A program made the position numbers and the translations under genes. This document shows, piece by piece, positions 1 to 10,100 of a stretch of DNA of 34,693 nucleotides. The notes beneath the pieces were generated by a model. That model saw nothing but the letters and a program-made list of their open reading frames with translations. It was not told the origin of the DNA and made no database searches. Source of the stretch: Burkholderiaceae bacterium (GTDB lineage: Bacteria > Pseudomonadota > Gammaproteobacteria > Burkholderiales > Burkholderiaceae); contig CANFWB010000017.1 of the NCBI GenBank assembly GCA_947450605.1, positions 1 through 34,693 on the forward strand, written 5' to 3'. Numbering within the stretch: the stretch's first letter is position 1; each line of letters begins with the position of its first letter.

Positions 1-190
1 AGTTTCGCCAGGGGCGCCAATACTAAATCCGGGAAATAATGTGCCGTCGGCTAAAGCCAACACGGCGGGAGGAAAAGAAGGAAGCAAGGGTGACAAACCA
101 TCTCCAGTCCCTGCTCCATCCGACGCTCAACACCCCAAAAAGACCAACCCAGGACTGTTTGTGCGGGAGGTGAGTGTCTTTAAGCGCTAG
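1..190 (+). CDS. 3' end of an unidentified protein (partial)
   Basis: An open frame enters from the left edge (first full codon at base 2) and stops at TAG 188-190, giving about 62 C-terminal residues. The visible part is rich in Pro, Gly, Ser and Lys, so probably disordered, and ends in a short more ordered tail (GLFVREVSVFKR). No domain can be recognised. A hairpin about 90 bases downstream fits the end of a real transcript, which supports this being the tail of a gene. The protein could be a surface or envelope protein with a low-complexity tail, but that is only a guess from composition. Confidence 0.5.
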   Translation, partial: VSPGAPILNPGNNVPSAKANTAGGKEGSKGDKPSPVPAPSDAQHPKKTNPGLFVREVSVFKR

Positions 191-279
191 GGTAATTTAT
201 TAAGTTTTGAACATAGCAATGATACCAGTTTTGCGTATAAACCCTTGGATTCCCAGCCAATTGGGCTCAGAAGGTAATC

Positions 280-307
280 AGCCCCTGAGTCATGTGACCA
301 AGGGGCT
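280..307 (+). terminator. Hairpin terminator between the left-edge gene and prpE
   Basis: AGCCCCT at 280-286 pairs perfectly with AGGGGCT at 301-307. The 14-base loop can add a small inner stem (GTC with GAC around ATGT). On the plus strand the stem is followed by AATTTT, a weak U tract, so it best serves the incoming plus-strand gene. It lies between two converging genes and could also help end the prpE transcript, although there is no U run on that side. Confidence 0.5.
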
Positions 308-332
308 AATTTTGACTAAAACTGAGTTCGCT

Positions 333-2216
333 TTAGGACTTTGCGCTTTGCTCGATGATGGTCTTAATTTGGGCTAAAACCGTTTGATCTTCCATGGTGC
401 TGATATCACCAGGATCACGCCCTTCAGCCACCGCCTGAAGTGCACGGCGAACAATCTTGCCAGAGCGAGTCTTGGGCAAAGCGGTAACCACGTAAACACG
501 GCCTGGACGCGCAATTGCACCCAAGGTGGTGTCTACGGTCTTCATGCACTCCGCCTCAAGAGTAGCTGTATTGGAAGCATCCTTCGGAATGACAAAGGCA
601 ATCGCCGCCTGCCCTTTGAGTTTGTCCTCAATGCCCACCACTGCCACCTCAGAGATATTGGGGTGGCTGGAGATGCTCTCCTCAATCTCACGAGTACCTA
701 AACGGTGACCTGCAACATTAATCACATCATCGGTACGACCCAGGATGAAGAAGTAACCATCTTCATCTTTGATACCCCAGTCAAAAGTGGAATAAATCGT
801 CTTACCAGGAATAGTTTCCCAATAGGTGCTCACAAAGCGCTTGTCATCACCCCACACAGTTTGCATACAACCAGGAGGTAATGGACCTTCAATGGCAATC
901 ACACCCTTTTGATTGGGACCTAACTCTTCAGAGCTTGCATCATCCAATAGCTTCATGTTGTAGCCAAATGAAGGAACACCAGGTGAACCAAACTTATGCG
1001 GCATGACTTCTACACCACGCTGAATAGCCAACATCGGCCAACCAGTTTCTGTCTGCCAGTAGTTATCCACAATCGGCTTCTTAATCGCATCATGGATCCA
1101 TGTGGCAGTTGGCTCATCCAAAGGCTCACCTGCTAAGAACAATGCCCGTAAGCTCGAGAGATCATATTTGGTAAGGAATGCAGGGTCCTGCTTCTTCAAA
1201 ACGCGTACTGCTGTTGGTGCGGAGAACATGACGGACACTTTGTATTTCTCAACCAACTCCCACCAGATACCAGCATCTGGACGCAAAGGCGTGCCTTCAT
1301 ACATGATGGTTGCCATACCATTGAGCAATGGCGCATAAATAATGTAACTGTGGCCTACGACCCAGCCAATATCGGAGGTGCAGAACATGGTCTCACCGGG
1401 GTTGCCGCAGAAAATATGCTTCATAGTGGAAGCTAAAGCAACTGCATAGCCGCCAGTGTCACGCTGAACACCCTTCGGCTTGCCAGTGGTACCAGAGGTG
1501 TACAAAATATAGGAGGTATGGGTTGCATCAACCCATTCAATAGGAATTAAATCATTCAGGTGTTTTTGGCGCTCGCTTGCGTAATCTAAGTCGCGCCCAG
1601 CCACTGTAGTGAACTCGGTAAGGCCACGATCCACGATCAAGACTTTTTCTGGCTTGTAACTAGCCAGGGTAATTGCCTCATCTAACAATGGCTTGTAAGG
1701 AACCGCTTTACCACCCCGAGCACCCGCCTCAGCAGTCACAATCATTTTGGGTTTTGCATCATCAATCCGTGATGCCAAGCTATGGGATGCAAAGCCACCG
1801 AATACTACAGAGTGAATTGCACCAATGCGCACGCAAGCCAGCATCGCAAAGCAGGCTTCAGCAATCATGGGCATGTAAATCAATACACGATCGCCCTTTT
1901 GAACACCGTTGGCCTTGTAAATTGCCGCCATACGATTGACTTCCTCGTAGAGCTCTTTGAATGTGTACGCTTTTTCTAAGTTCGTTTCCGTGGAGACGGC
2001 GACTAAAGCGATTTGATCGGGTCGATCCTTGAGGTGGCGATCCACCGCGTTGTAGCAAAGGTTCGTTAAGCCACCTTCAAACCACTTAGCAAACGGAGGA
2101 TTTGCATAATCCAGAACTTTGTTGAATGGCTTTTCCCAATGAATAAGTTTTGCCTGCTCTCCCCAGAAACCATCTGGGTCTTTAATGGAGCGTTCGTGTT
2201 CTGATTTATAGGACAT
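333..2216 (-). CDS. prpE: Propionate--CoA ligase (propionyl-CoA synthetase)
   Basis: ATP-dependent enzyme activating propionate to propionyl-CoA through a propionyl-adenylate, cytoplasmic, feeding the methylcitrate route or other propionyl-CoA use. It belongs to the acyl-CoA synthetase (ANL) superfamily. The AMP-binding loop YTSGTTGKPKGVQRDTGG near residues 237-255 has the QRD-GG extension that I associate with PrpE rather than acetyl-CoA synthetase. The C-terminal KTRSGKIVRR motif holds the catalytic lysine (about K587), the site acetylated in this family. Length is normal at about 627 residues. A TTG two codons upstream (2222) keeps the frame open, but ATG at 2216 has AGG seven bases before it and is the better start. 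It follows mltD by about 35 bases on the same strand, so it may be the last gene of a gloB-mltD-prpE unit. Confidence 0.93.
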   Translation of the reverse strand: MSYKSEHERSIKDPDGFWGEQAKLIHWEKPFNKVLDYANPPFAKWFEGGLTNLCYNAVDRHLKDRPDQIALVAVSTETNLEKAYTFKELYEEVNRMAAIYKANGVQKGDRVLIYMPMIAEACFAMLACVRIGAIHSVVFGGFASHSLASRIDDAKPKMIVTAEAGARGGKAVPYKPLLDEAITLASYKPEKVLIVDRGLTEFTTVAGRDLDYASERQKHLNDLIPIEWVDATHTSYILYTSGTTGKPKGVQRDTGGYAVALASTMKHIFCGNPGETMFCTSDIGWVVGHSYIIYAPLLNGMATIMYEGTPLRPDAGIWWELVEKYKVSVMFSAPTAVRVLKKQDPAFLTKYDLSSLRALFLAGEPLDEPTATWIHDAIKKPIVDNYWQTETGWPMLAIQRGVEVMPHKFGSPGVPSFGYNMKLLDDASSEELGPNQKGVIAIEGPLPPGCMQTVWGDDKRFVSTYWETIPGKTIYSTFDWGIKDEDGYFFILGRTDDVINVAGHRLGTREIEESISSHPNISEVAVVGIEDKLKGQAAIAFVIPKDASNTATLEAECMKTVDTTLGAIARPGRVYVVTALPKTRSGKIVRRALQAVAEGRDPGDISTMEDQTVLAQIKTIIEQSAKS

Positions 2217-2251
2217 GGTCAACCTAAATAAGTAGATAAAAGTGTCTGGGC

Positions 2252-3661
2252 TTACTGAATCTTGCTAACTCCTTTACCAGTGGATACCTTGGCTGTTGAG
2301 CTAGATGCCTGCGCAGTACCATTTTTCGCAGATTTTGCAAGCCCTGTCGATGCGGATTTATGCTGAGATGCAGCATTATTTGCAGAAGAATTACCCTTAG
2401 TGCTGCCTTTTATAGACTTGGAAACGGGGCATTTAGCTCCTTTTGCACATTTTTTAGGCGCCGGAGGTGCTGGCTTATCTAGATTAAGGCTGCCATTTTC
2501 AGCCATGGCTAGCGAGATATCACCAGGACGCCGACTGGTTTTTGGCACTAGAACAGTCGAACCAGAACGAATTCTCATCCCCCTTGGGATGCCATTAATG
2601 TCTCGCAGAGTATCCACGTCAACACCCAGAGTTTTGGCCGCTTGGTCTACGGACTCTGTTTTGGTGATCTGGACGGCTGACCATGAAGATAGTGGCTTAG
2701 TGTATTTCTTGAGGTTTTCTTGGAAAATCTCAGCATGCCCGAAGGGCAACAAAATCTGCTGATTGGCATTACTCAAGATGACGGGTTTATTAAAGGAAGG
2801 ATTCAGACTATGAAACTCTTCATCCGGAATCTCACTCAACCTAATAACTAAGGCAACATCAATGTCTGCCCCCACATCCACCGCGACAAAGTAAGGATGG
2901 TTTTCCAATTCAGGCAGAACGATGCCATAGGCCTGAGGGTCCAGAACAATCTGTCGATACGCCATTAACTTGGGCACATAGTTCCGAGTCTCGTTAGGCA
3001 TTTTGAGACTAAGGTAATCGGTAGGCAGGCCCGCCGCTAAGTTGCGCTTCTGCGCCTTCGAAACATTGCCCGCACCCCAGTTGTAAGCAGCAAGAGCAAG
3101 ATCCCAACTGCCGAACTGTTTATAAAGTCGCTGCAGGTAATCTAGTGCAGCATCAGTCGATTGCAATACATCCCTGCGCTCATCTCTGAAAACGTTTTGC
3201 GTCAAACGAAAATCTTTTCCAGTGGCAGGCATAAATTGCCATAAGCCCATTGCCTTTGCGCTGGACTTAGCGTTGGTAACAAATGCACTCTCAACAAAAG
3301 GTAGTAGCGCAATCTCGGTTGGCATATTGCGCGCGTTCACCTCTTGCACAATATAAAACAGATAGCGTGAAGAACGTGTCATGGAGCGATTGACGTAATC
3401 GGGGCGCGCACTCAACCAGCGCACTTGCTCAATCTCCAGGGGCGTGTTCATGGGCTCCATCTCAAAACCATCCCGAATGCGAATCCATAAATTACTGGAT
3501 GGTGCATACAGATCGCTCACAGACTGGTTCTGTAAGTTCACCCGCTTTGCTTTGGCAGCGCGCGGATCTTTGCGGGTTGGGGTATCGGAAGACCAATCTC
3601 CAGTGCTAGCACATCCTGAGAGTGCGGCAATCAGCAATATCGCCGCATAACGCCACAACAT
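2252..3661 (-). CDS. mltD: Membrane-bound lytic murein transglycosylase D (lipoprotein)
   Basis: Cleaves the MurNAc-GlcNAc bond of peptidoglycan, leaving 1,6-anhydro-MurNAc ends, probably at the inner face of the outer membrane. The N terminus is a lipoprotein signal with lipobox LSGC (Cys17). The SLT domain covers roughly residues 100-225, with the catalytic Glu in the PFVESAF segment, then GLWQFMPATG and AAYNWGAGN. One LysM-like peptidoglycan-binding repeat lies near residues 335-380. The last 75 residues are Lys/Ser/Ala-rich and look disordered. E. coli MltD has two LysM repeats; only one is clear here. Its ATG overlaps the gloB stop (TGATG), suggesting translational coupling. Confidence 0.9.
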   Translation of the reverse strand: MLWRYAAILLIAALSGCASTGDWSSDTPTRKDPRAAKAKRVNLQNQSVSDLYAPSSNLWIRIRDGFEMEPMNTPLEIEQVRWLSARPDYVNRSMTRSSRYLFYIVQEVNARNMPTEIALLPFVESAFVTNAKSSAKAMGLWQFMPATGKDFRLTQNVFRDERRDVLQSTDAALDYLQRLYKQFGSWDLALAAYNWGAGNVSKAQKRNLAAGLPTDYLSLKMPNETRNYVPKLMAYRQIVLDPQAYGIVLPELENHPYFVAVDVGADIDVALVIRLSEIPDEEFHSLNPSFNKPVILSNANQQILLPFGHAEIFQENLKKYTKPLSSWSAVQITKTESVDQAAKTLGVDVDTLRDINGIPRGMRIRSGSTVLVPKTSRRPGDISLAMAENGSLNLDKPAPPAPKKCAKGAKCPVSKSIKGSTKGNSSANNAASQHKSASTGLAKSAKNGTAQASSSTAKVSTGKGVSKIQ

Positions 3662-4470
3662 CAGAATCGATCCTTCCAGGCTCGAATGACTGCCAAGACA
3701 TGTGCAGGGCTTGGCAAAGATTGTTCGCCAGAGACTTGCATTGCCGCATCAATCACCTCTTTTTGATCACAACGCATAAAGGGGTTGACCTGCAGCTCCT
3801 GCCCAATGGTAGTTGGCAAAGTGGGCAAGTTTTGATCGCGTAGTGCCTTAGCGGTGTCTGCCCAAGTAATGAGATTCGCGTTATTCGGCTCAACCGCCAA
3901 AGCAAACCGAATATTGGACAAGGTGTATTCATGGGTGCAATACACCAGAGTGTTTTTTGGCAAGGCAATGAACTTGGCTAGAGACTGGCTCATCTGTGTT
4001 GGGGTGCCCTCAAACAAACGACCGCAGCCTGAAGCAAACAAGGTATCGCCACAGAACAACATCGGCTCTACTACATTCGCCTGCATGTTCGCAAAATAAG
4101 CGATGTGACTTAAAGTATGGCCTGGCACCTCGAACACCTCCAGGCTAATGCGCGGCGCAGCTACTTCAATCTTGTCACCCTCCATCATGGCATTGGTCCG
4201 ACCCGGAATATCAATCGTAGCGGGGCCATATACCGGCACATGAGAGCCCACCGCCTGCAATAAAGCCAGAATGCCGCCAGTATGGTCAGCATGATGATGC
4301 GTAATTAAAATACCCGTCAGAGTGAGGTTTTTTTCCTCCAAGTAGCGCAATACTGGCTCAGCATCACCTGGATCCACAATCAAGGCGGATTGACCATCAT
4401 GAATGCACCAGAGGTAGTTGTCGTCAAAGGCCGGTATCGGCCAAACCTGCAATAAAGTATTCTTCACCAT
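3661..4470 (-). CDS. gloB: Hydroxyacylglutathione hydrolase (glyoxalase II)
   Basis: Hydrolyses S-lactoylglutathione to lactate and glutathione, the second step of methylglyoxal detoxification in the cytoplasm. Metallo-beta-lactamase fold with the THHHADHTGG motif (H58, H60, D62, H63), H118 in VPGHT, D142 in GDTLF and H180 in CTHEY as metal ligands. R151 and the C-terminal VIRAWKDRF segment match the glutathione-binding end of the family. Length of 269 is close to normal. The annotated ATG has no convincing Shine-Dalgarno sequence; translation might instead begin a few codons inside (family N termini often start just before the PIPAFDDNY segment). The methyltransferase gene starts divergently only 6 bases away. 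Confidence 0.93.
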   Translation of the reverse strand: MVKNTLLQVWPIPAFDDNYLWCIHDGQSALIVDPGDAEPVLRYLEEKNLTLTGILITHHHADHTGGILALLQAVGSHVPVYGPATIDIPGRTNAMMEGDKIEVAAPRISLEVFEVPGHTLSHIAYFANMQANVVEPMLFCGDTLFASGCGRLFEGTPTQMSQSLAKFIALPKNTLVYCTHEYTLSNIRFALAVEPNNANLITWADTAKALRDQNLPTLPTTIGQELQVNPFMRCDQKEVIDAAMQVSGEQSLPSPAHVLAVIRAWKDRF

Positions 4471-4476
4471 AGACCG

Positions 4477-5292
4477 ATGATACCAACCCCACCCTCCCCA
4501 TCTCAGATGCCTGCACCACCATGGAGTTCATGGGAAAAGTGGCTGCAATCCCCTCCAGGACGATATGTTTTGGCTTGGGAGCAAAAATGCTTCGATCAAA
4601 TCGTAGCCGATGTCTTTGGTTTTTATGCCGTACAAATTGGATTGCCTCAAATCAATAGCCTGGCAGAAAACCGCATGCCTCTTCAGGCTCTACTAATCGA
4701 CTCTAATGATCGCCAGAAGCATATTAATGAATTTACTTGGCACCCTATTGAGGGCAACCCCAATGAACTGCCCTTCGCCTCTGAAACGATTGATTTATTG
4801 GTGTTGCCGCATGTCTTGGAGTTTGCTGCAGACCCCCATCAAATACTGCGTGAGGCTGAGCGCGTGCTTCGCCCTGAGGGTCGCCTCATTATTTCAGGAT
4901 TTAATCCCGCCAGCCTTTGGGGTATGCGCCAATATCTCAGCAGATTGATCGGCAGCCCTTATCTGCCGAGAGATGGGCAATTTATTGGCCTTCTCAGAAT
5001 CAAGGACTGGCTACAGCTGCTGAATTTTTCCCTGGATCGCGGACACTTTGGCTGCTATAAGCTCCCGCTCAGCGGCGAGTCAGGCATGGCTAGAATGGAC
5101 TTCATGGAACCAGCAGGTAATCGCTGGTGGCCTATTTTTGGGGCTGTTTTCCTAGTTTCCGCCATCAAGCGTCAGCAAGGTATCCGTCTAATCGGTCAAG
5201 CCCAAGGCTTGCGTATCCCGGTAATGACCCAGCTGAGCCCAGCCGCTGAAAGCCGTCAGAATTCGGTCAATCACCAAGACCCAGTAAATTAA
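4477..5292 (+). CDS. SAM-dependent methyltransferase, YafS-like
   Basis: Class I SAM-dependent methyltransferase of the Methyltransf_11 type; substrate unknown. The central part (about residues 90-150) has [20 protein letters not shown] and the following [20 protein letters not shown], the usual motif II to post-II region. The N-terminal SAM-binding glycine loop is poorly conserved: the segment where it should lie reads LLIDSNDRQ instead of a GxGxG. Its place between gloB and rnhA is where E. coli carries yafS, which supports orthology. Start is ambiguous: ATG at 4477 or ATG at 4507, neither with a visible ribosome-binding site. rnhA follows after 4 bases. Confidence 0.8.
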   Translation: MIPTPPSPSQMPAPPWSSWEKWLQSPPGRYVLAWEQKCFDQIVADVFGFYAVQIGLPQINSLAENRMPLQALLIDSNDRQKHINEFTWHPIEGNPNELPFASETIDLLVLPHVLEFAADPHQILREAERVLRPEGRLIISGFNPASLWGMRQYLSRLIGSPYLPRDGQFIGLLRIKDWLQLLNFSLDRGHFGCYKLPLSGESGMARMDFMEPAGNRWWPIFGAVFLVSAIKRQQGIRLIGQAQGLRIPVMTQLSPAAESRQNSVNHQDPVN

Positions 5293-5296
5293 CGCT

Positions 5297-5752
5297 ATGC
5301 CACACACCAAAACACTACCCCACATCATCATTTATACCGATGGTGCCTGCAAAGGCAATCCCGGCCCTGGGGGTTGGGGTGCCGTTCTTCGCTCCGGAGG
5401 TCATGAAAAACACCTGCATGGGGGTGCCGAGCACACCACTAATAACCGGATGGAAATTAGTGCCGTTATTCATGCGCTACGTGCCCTTAAACAAACCAGC
5501 TCAGTAGAACTCTGGACTGATTCACAGTACGTCCAAAAAGGGGTGACCGAATGGCTAGAGGGGTGGAAAAAAAGAGGCTGGAAGACTGCCAGCAAGGATC
5601 CCGTCAAAAATGCGGATTTATGGCAAGAATTAGATGCCCTCATCCCCCATCACAAGATATCCTGGCATTGGGTTCGTGGGCACAACGGCCATCCTGGCAA
5701 TGAGCTAGCCGACCTACTGGCGAACAAAGGCGTAGAGGAATTTCTGCCCTAA
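5297..5752 (+). CDS. rnhA: Ribonuclease HI
   Basis: Degrades the RNA strand of RNA-DNA hybrids (R-loops, primers, misincorporated ribonucleotides) in the cytoplasm. All active-site residues are present: D15 in [17 protein letters not shown]53 in NNRMEI, D75 in WTDSQYV, H129 in RGHNGHPGN and D139 in ELADLLAN, each offset by five from the E. coli numbering D10, E48, D70, H124 and D134. The basic protrusion [12 protein letters not shown] is intact. Length of 151 is typical. It starts 4 bases after the methyltransferase stop and is probably cotranscribed with it. Confidence 0.97.
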   Translation: MPHTKTLPHIIIYTDGACKGNPGPGGWGAVLRSGGHEKHLHGGAEHTTNNRMEISAVIHALRALKQTSSVELWTDSQYVQKGVTEWLEGWKKRGWKTASKDPVKNADLWQELDALIPHHKISWHWVRGHNGHPGNELADLLANKGVEEFLP

Positions 5753-5868
5753 TTTGGGTCGACGCCGTGTAACCCATGTGAGGCGGTCTTATGAGAGAAT
5801 GACTGGATTCAACGGTGGTAAAAAATTCCCCGCTAAACCCATATAAAACTTAGAAAAAATCCGAGACC

Positions 5869-7194
5869 GTGTCAAAAATTGAATCAGCACTCGACAAAGC
5901 AATTGCCCAGCTTCCAAAGCTCAAAAACTGGATCAAGGCTCGCTTGTGCAGCCTTTGGGGGAAAGCTTCCCCAGTTGTAAATAAGTTCAAAAAATTAGAC
6001 TACGCCACTGCGAAAGCATTCTCCCTGAAATACAAGTGGCGCATTTTGGCGGCGGTCGTCGTGCTGTATGCGGGATCCAAGACATACGACTATTTCTTTC
6101 CAACAGCCGATAAAGCTGGTAGCCCGATCACCATCACTTCCATAGTGGCGCAGAAAAAAGAGATCCCGCTTGTCATTGAGGCAACCGGTACGATCGTGAG
6201 CAACAGCATTGTGGACATAAGACCAATGGTTACCAATACCATTGCGAAGATTCATATTAAGGATGGTGAAGAGGTAAAACAGGGTCAACTTCTCTTCACG
6301 CTAGATGATCGCAATGACAGAGCTAACTACGAAAAATTAAAGGCTCTAGCAGATGACTCCCAAAAACAGTATCTCCGCGCTAAGGAATTGGTTGAAAAAA
6401 ACTTTATTTCCAAAGCGGGTTTAGAAACATCCTTTGCAAATGCCAAGTCAGCACAAGCGGCTGCGCGCTCAGCAGAAGTGCAGCTATCGTTTGATTCCAT
6501 CCGCTCCCCAATTGATGGTCGCGCCGGAATTATCAACGTCTTTCCTGGCTCCTTAGTACAAGCGAGCAACGTTGTCACCACCGCGACTAGCTCAACCGCC
6601 ACTTCGAGTGTCGGCTCCATGGTTACCATCACACAATTGAATCCTATCAACGTTCAATTTGTTATTCCTGAAAAGGACATTCCCGTTCTGCTTGAAAATC
6701 AACTGGATGGGGAGCCTCTAGCTGTAAAAGTCACCGTTGGTGATTCAAGCAAGCGCACTTACGAAGGCAAAGTCATCGTCATTGATAACCAAGTGGATCC
6801 GTCAATCGCAGCGGTGCGCGTTAAGGCGCAAATTCCGAATGATGCGATGACACTTCTACCCGGACAATTTGCCCGCGTCTCTTTAGTTGCAAGCAATTTA
6901 AAAGATGCGATTTCAATCCCTTCGCAGGCAATCATCATGAACCCGCGAGGCAAAATCGTTTACACCGTAGATAAAGATGGGAAAGCCGTCTCAAAGCAGG
7001 TTAAGGTCATCTACGAGTACCAAGGAAATACCGTTGTCACTGGTATTGAGGCTGGCGATAAAGTGGTTGTCGAGGGTAAGCAAAGTTTGCGTCCAGGTAG
7101 CAAAGTTCGCGAAGCAAAAGAAAAATCCGCTGTTCCAACTCCAGCAGCAGCACCAAGCGCCCCAACAACCCCTTCTGCAGCAGATAAAAAATGA
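5869..7194 (+). CDS. RND efflux periplasmic adaptor (membrane fusion protein)
   Basis: AcrA/MdtA-type adaptor linking an inner-membrane RND pump to an outer-membrane channel. Starts with GTG; no ATG in frame lies before the membrane segment. Residues 1-56 are basic and predicted cytoplasmic, followed by one transmembrane anchor (about 57-76), then the biotinyl-lipoyl half motif (VTNTIAKIHIKDGEEVKQGQLLF), a helical hairpin, the second lipoyl half (IRSPIDGRAGIINVFPGSLV), beta-barrel and membrane-proximal domains, and a Pro/Ala-rich tail. The long cytoplasmic extension is unusual, as most relatives begin directly with a signal or anchor, and there is no lipobox. It overlaps the pump gene by ATGA. 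No outer-membrane factor gene is nearby. Confidence 0.88.
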   Translation: MSKIESALDKAIAQLPKLKNWIKARLCSLWGKASPVVNKFKKLDYATAKAFSLKYKWRILAAVVVLYAGSKTYDYFFPTADKAGSPITITSIVAQKKEIPLVIEATGTIVSNSIVDIRPMVTNTIAKIHIKDGEEVKQGQLLFTLDDRNDRANYEKLKALADDSQKQYLRAKELVEKNFISKAGLETSFANAKSAQAAARSAEVQLSFDSIRSPIDGRAGIINVFPGSLVQASNVVTTATSSTATSSVGSMVTITQLNPINVQFVIPEKDIPVLLENQLDGEPLAVKVTVGDSSKRTYEGKVIVIDNQVDPSIAAVRVKAQIPNDAMTLLPGQFARVSLVASNLKDAISIPSQAIIMNPRGKIVYTVDKDGKAVSKQVKVIYEYQGNTVVTGIEAGDKVVVEGKQSLRPGSKVREAKEKSAVPTPAAAPSAPTTPSAADKK

Positions 7195-10100
7195 CGCTAT
7201 CCGAATTATGTATTCGGCGTCCTGTCATGACGGTCCTGCTTTCAATAGCAACCGTTGTAGCAGGCACAATCGCCTACCTCAAGATCCCAGTCGCCGCCCT
7301 TCCGAGCTTTAATACGCCAATCATCTCGGTTAGCGCTTCATTACCAGGCGCCTCCCCAGAAAACATGGCTTCTGCAGTGGCATTACCCCTCGAGAAAGAA
7401 TTCTCAACTATCGATGGCATCACAGTAATTAGCTCAACCAATTTCTTGGGCAGCACTAGCATCACTCTTGAATTTAACAATAATCGAGATATCGATAAGG
7501 CTGCCGTTGACGTCCAAGCCGCTCTTCTGAGAGCGCAAAAGCGACTTCCGATTGAAATGACAGTCCCGCCGTCCTACCGGAAAATTAATCCAGCCGATAC
7601 GCCAGTGCTAGTAGTGAGGATGCAATCACCCTCCGTCAGCCTCTCAGAACTGAATGCATTCGCAGAAAATCTACTCTCACCCAACCTCTCTACGATTAGT
7701 GGTGTAGCTCAAGTATTGGTATACGGGGCGAAGCGTTATGCCATTCGAGTTCGCGTGCATCCCGATGCCCTAGGCAACCGCAATCTCACTGTCGATGACG
7801 TAGCTACTGCCATCAATAAAGCGAACTCTAATAGCCCCGTTGGTGTTTTGGATGGGCCTAGACAGGCAATTACCATTTATGCAAACCCTCAACTAGTTAA
7901 ACCAGAGGAATTTGGCAACCTAATCATTAGCCAAAAAAATGGTTTGCCCATCTATCTCAAAGATGTGGCTGAGGTTGAAGAGAGTTATGAGGATGTCAAG
8001 AGCTTTGCAAGCGCCAATGGAGAACGATCCATTGCCATAGCAGTACTGCGCCAGCCTAGCGCCAATACCGTTGAGGTAGTGAGGTCGGTTAAAGCACTCT
8101 TGCCAGAACTACAAAAGCAGATGCCTGAATCCGTGAAGCTACAACTGCTCAATGACCGCTCCCTTTCCATTATTGAAGCGATTCATGATGTCAACTTAAC
8201 GTTAGCCTTAACGGTGCTGCTAGTTGTCCTGGTGATCTTCCTCTTTCTAAAGCATGCTTCAGCCACCATCATTCCATCAATCAGCCTGCCAATCTCCCTG
8301 ATTGGCGCCTTCTTTTTATTGTATTTTTTTGGATACAGTCTAGATAACATTTCCCTGCTGGGAATCACGCTCGCTGTCGGCTTGGTTGTGGACGATGCAA
8401 TTGTTGTCCTAGAAAACATCATGCGCTACATTGAGGAGGGCATGGAACCCCTCAAGGCTTCGCTTAAAGGAAGTAAGGAGGTTGGATTTACCATCATCTC
8501 GATCTCCATCTCCCTAGTCGCCGTCTTCATTCCACTCTTTTTTATGGCAGGCCCTATCGGCCTTCTATTTAGAGAATTTGCTGTGGTCGTCTCTCTCTCG
8601 ATTCTCGTTTCCGCTATTGTTTCTTTAACAGTTGTGCCAATGCTTTGCAGTCGCTTTCTTCCGAAGCCAGGGCAACATGCTAAAGAGTATGCAATCAATA
8701 GAAAGTTTGACCTCTTTTTCAATTGGATGCTAAAGACCTACATCCACTATCTGGACCTTGCGCTTAACAACAGAAAAAAAGTTTTATGGGGGGCGATTTC
8801 CTCATTTGCAATCACCATTATTTTGTTTGCCTACAGTCCAAAAGGATTTTTCCCGGAAGAGGACATCGGCCAAATACAGGCCACGACCGAAGCTTCTGAA
8901 GATGTATCTTTTAGGGCTATGCTGGAATTACAGGATAAAGCCGCTGCCATTGTGAGTGCCGATCCCAATGTTGATAGCTCAATTTCAGTAGTGGGAGGCG
9001 GAGCTAGCTCAGGCGGTAATACCGGTCGAATTTTTATCATTCTCAAACCGAAATCAGAGCGCGCGAAGATGCCTCAGATCATGGAAGGTCTGAGAGCGAA
9101 GTTTAAAGAAATCCCTGGCCTTCAAGTCTATATGCGGCCAGTTCAAAATCTGCAGTTGGGTGGACGCTCCAGTAAGAGCCGCTACCAGTTCACCCTGCAA
9201 AGCGTTGGCTTTGAAGGCGTGAATGAGTGGGCCGATAAATTAATGCAGAAAATGCGTGCCGACCCCATATTCCGAGATGTCACAAGCGACTCTCAGCTCA
9301 AAGGGCTTAATGTCAAGATCAATATTGATCGTGAAAAAGCGGCTAGTGCCGGCGTCACAATCACCGACATCCGCTCGGCACTGTATAACTCATTCGGGGA
9401 GAAGCAGGTATCAACGATCTACACACCAGTCAATACCTATTACGTCATCCTTGAGGCCGCACAAGAAGATCGTCAATATGAAACTGATCTGAACAAGATC
9501 TTTGTGCGTGGACGCGCAACAGACAAGTTGATCCCGCTCTCCAATATTGCCAGCTACACCAGAACAGTTGGCCCAACAGCCGTAAACCATCAAGGTCAAA
9601 TCCCTGCTGTTACGCTCTCCTTTAACTTAGCGCCCGACATCTTCCTGGGGGATGCTACGAAGAAAATTGAGGAATACACCAAAGAAATTGATCTTCCACC
9701 TTCAATCATTACCAGTTATGGTGGCGATGCTGCTGTCTTTAAGAACAATCAATCAGGTCAAGTGATATTGATTTTGGCGGCTTTGGGCGTGATCTATGTT
9801 CTTTTGGGTGTTTTATATGAGAGCTATATTCACCCCCTAACCATTTTGGCGGGACTGCCATCAGCCGCTATTGGCGCCATCTTGGCCTTGCGTATCTTTG
9901 GTTTCGAGCTCACCATCATCGCCTCGATTGGTATTCTGCTGTTGATTGGTATCGTGAAAAAGAATGCGATTTTGATGATTGACTTTGCCTTGGATGCCCA
10001 ACGCAATCAAGGCATGACACCAGAAAAAGCGATCCGTGAAGCCTGTATCTTGCGCTTCCGCCCCATCATGATGACTACATTTGCAGCTCTCATGGGTGCC

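Noticed and set aside
2255..2520. Lys/Ser/Ala-rich end of mltD as a repeat array or frameshifted tail
   Set aside because: Codons vary without a repeat unit and the frame is continuous to a normal stop, so it is simply a low-complexity tail.
3622..3843. Open frame of 73 codons on the plus strand over the mltD/gloB junction
   Set aside because: It lies opposite two well-supported genes, has no ribosome site and resembles no protein family; a shadow frame.
5753..5868. TGGGT/ACCCA inverted repeat after rnhA as a terminator
   Set aside because: The stem is only five pairs and has no U tract, so a transcription stop between rnhA and the efflux pair cannot be supported.
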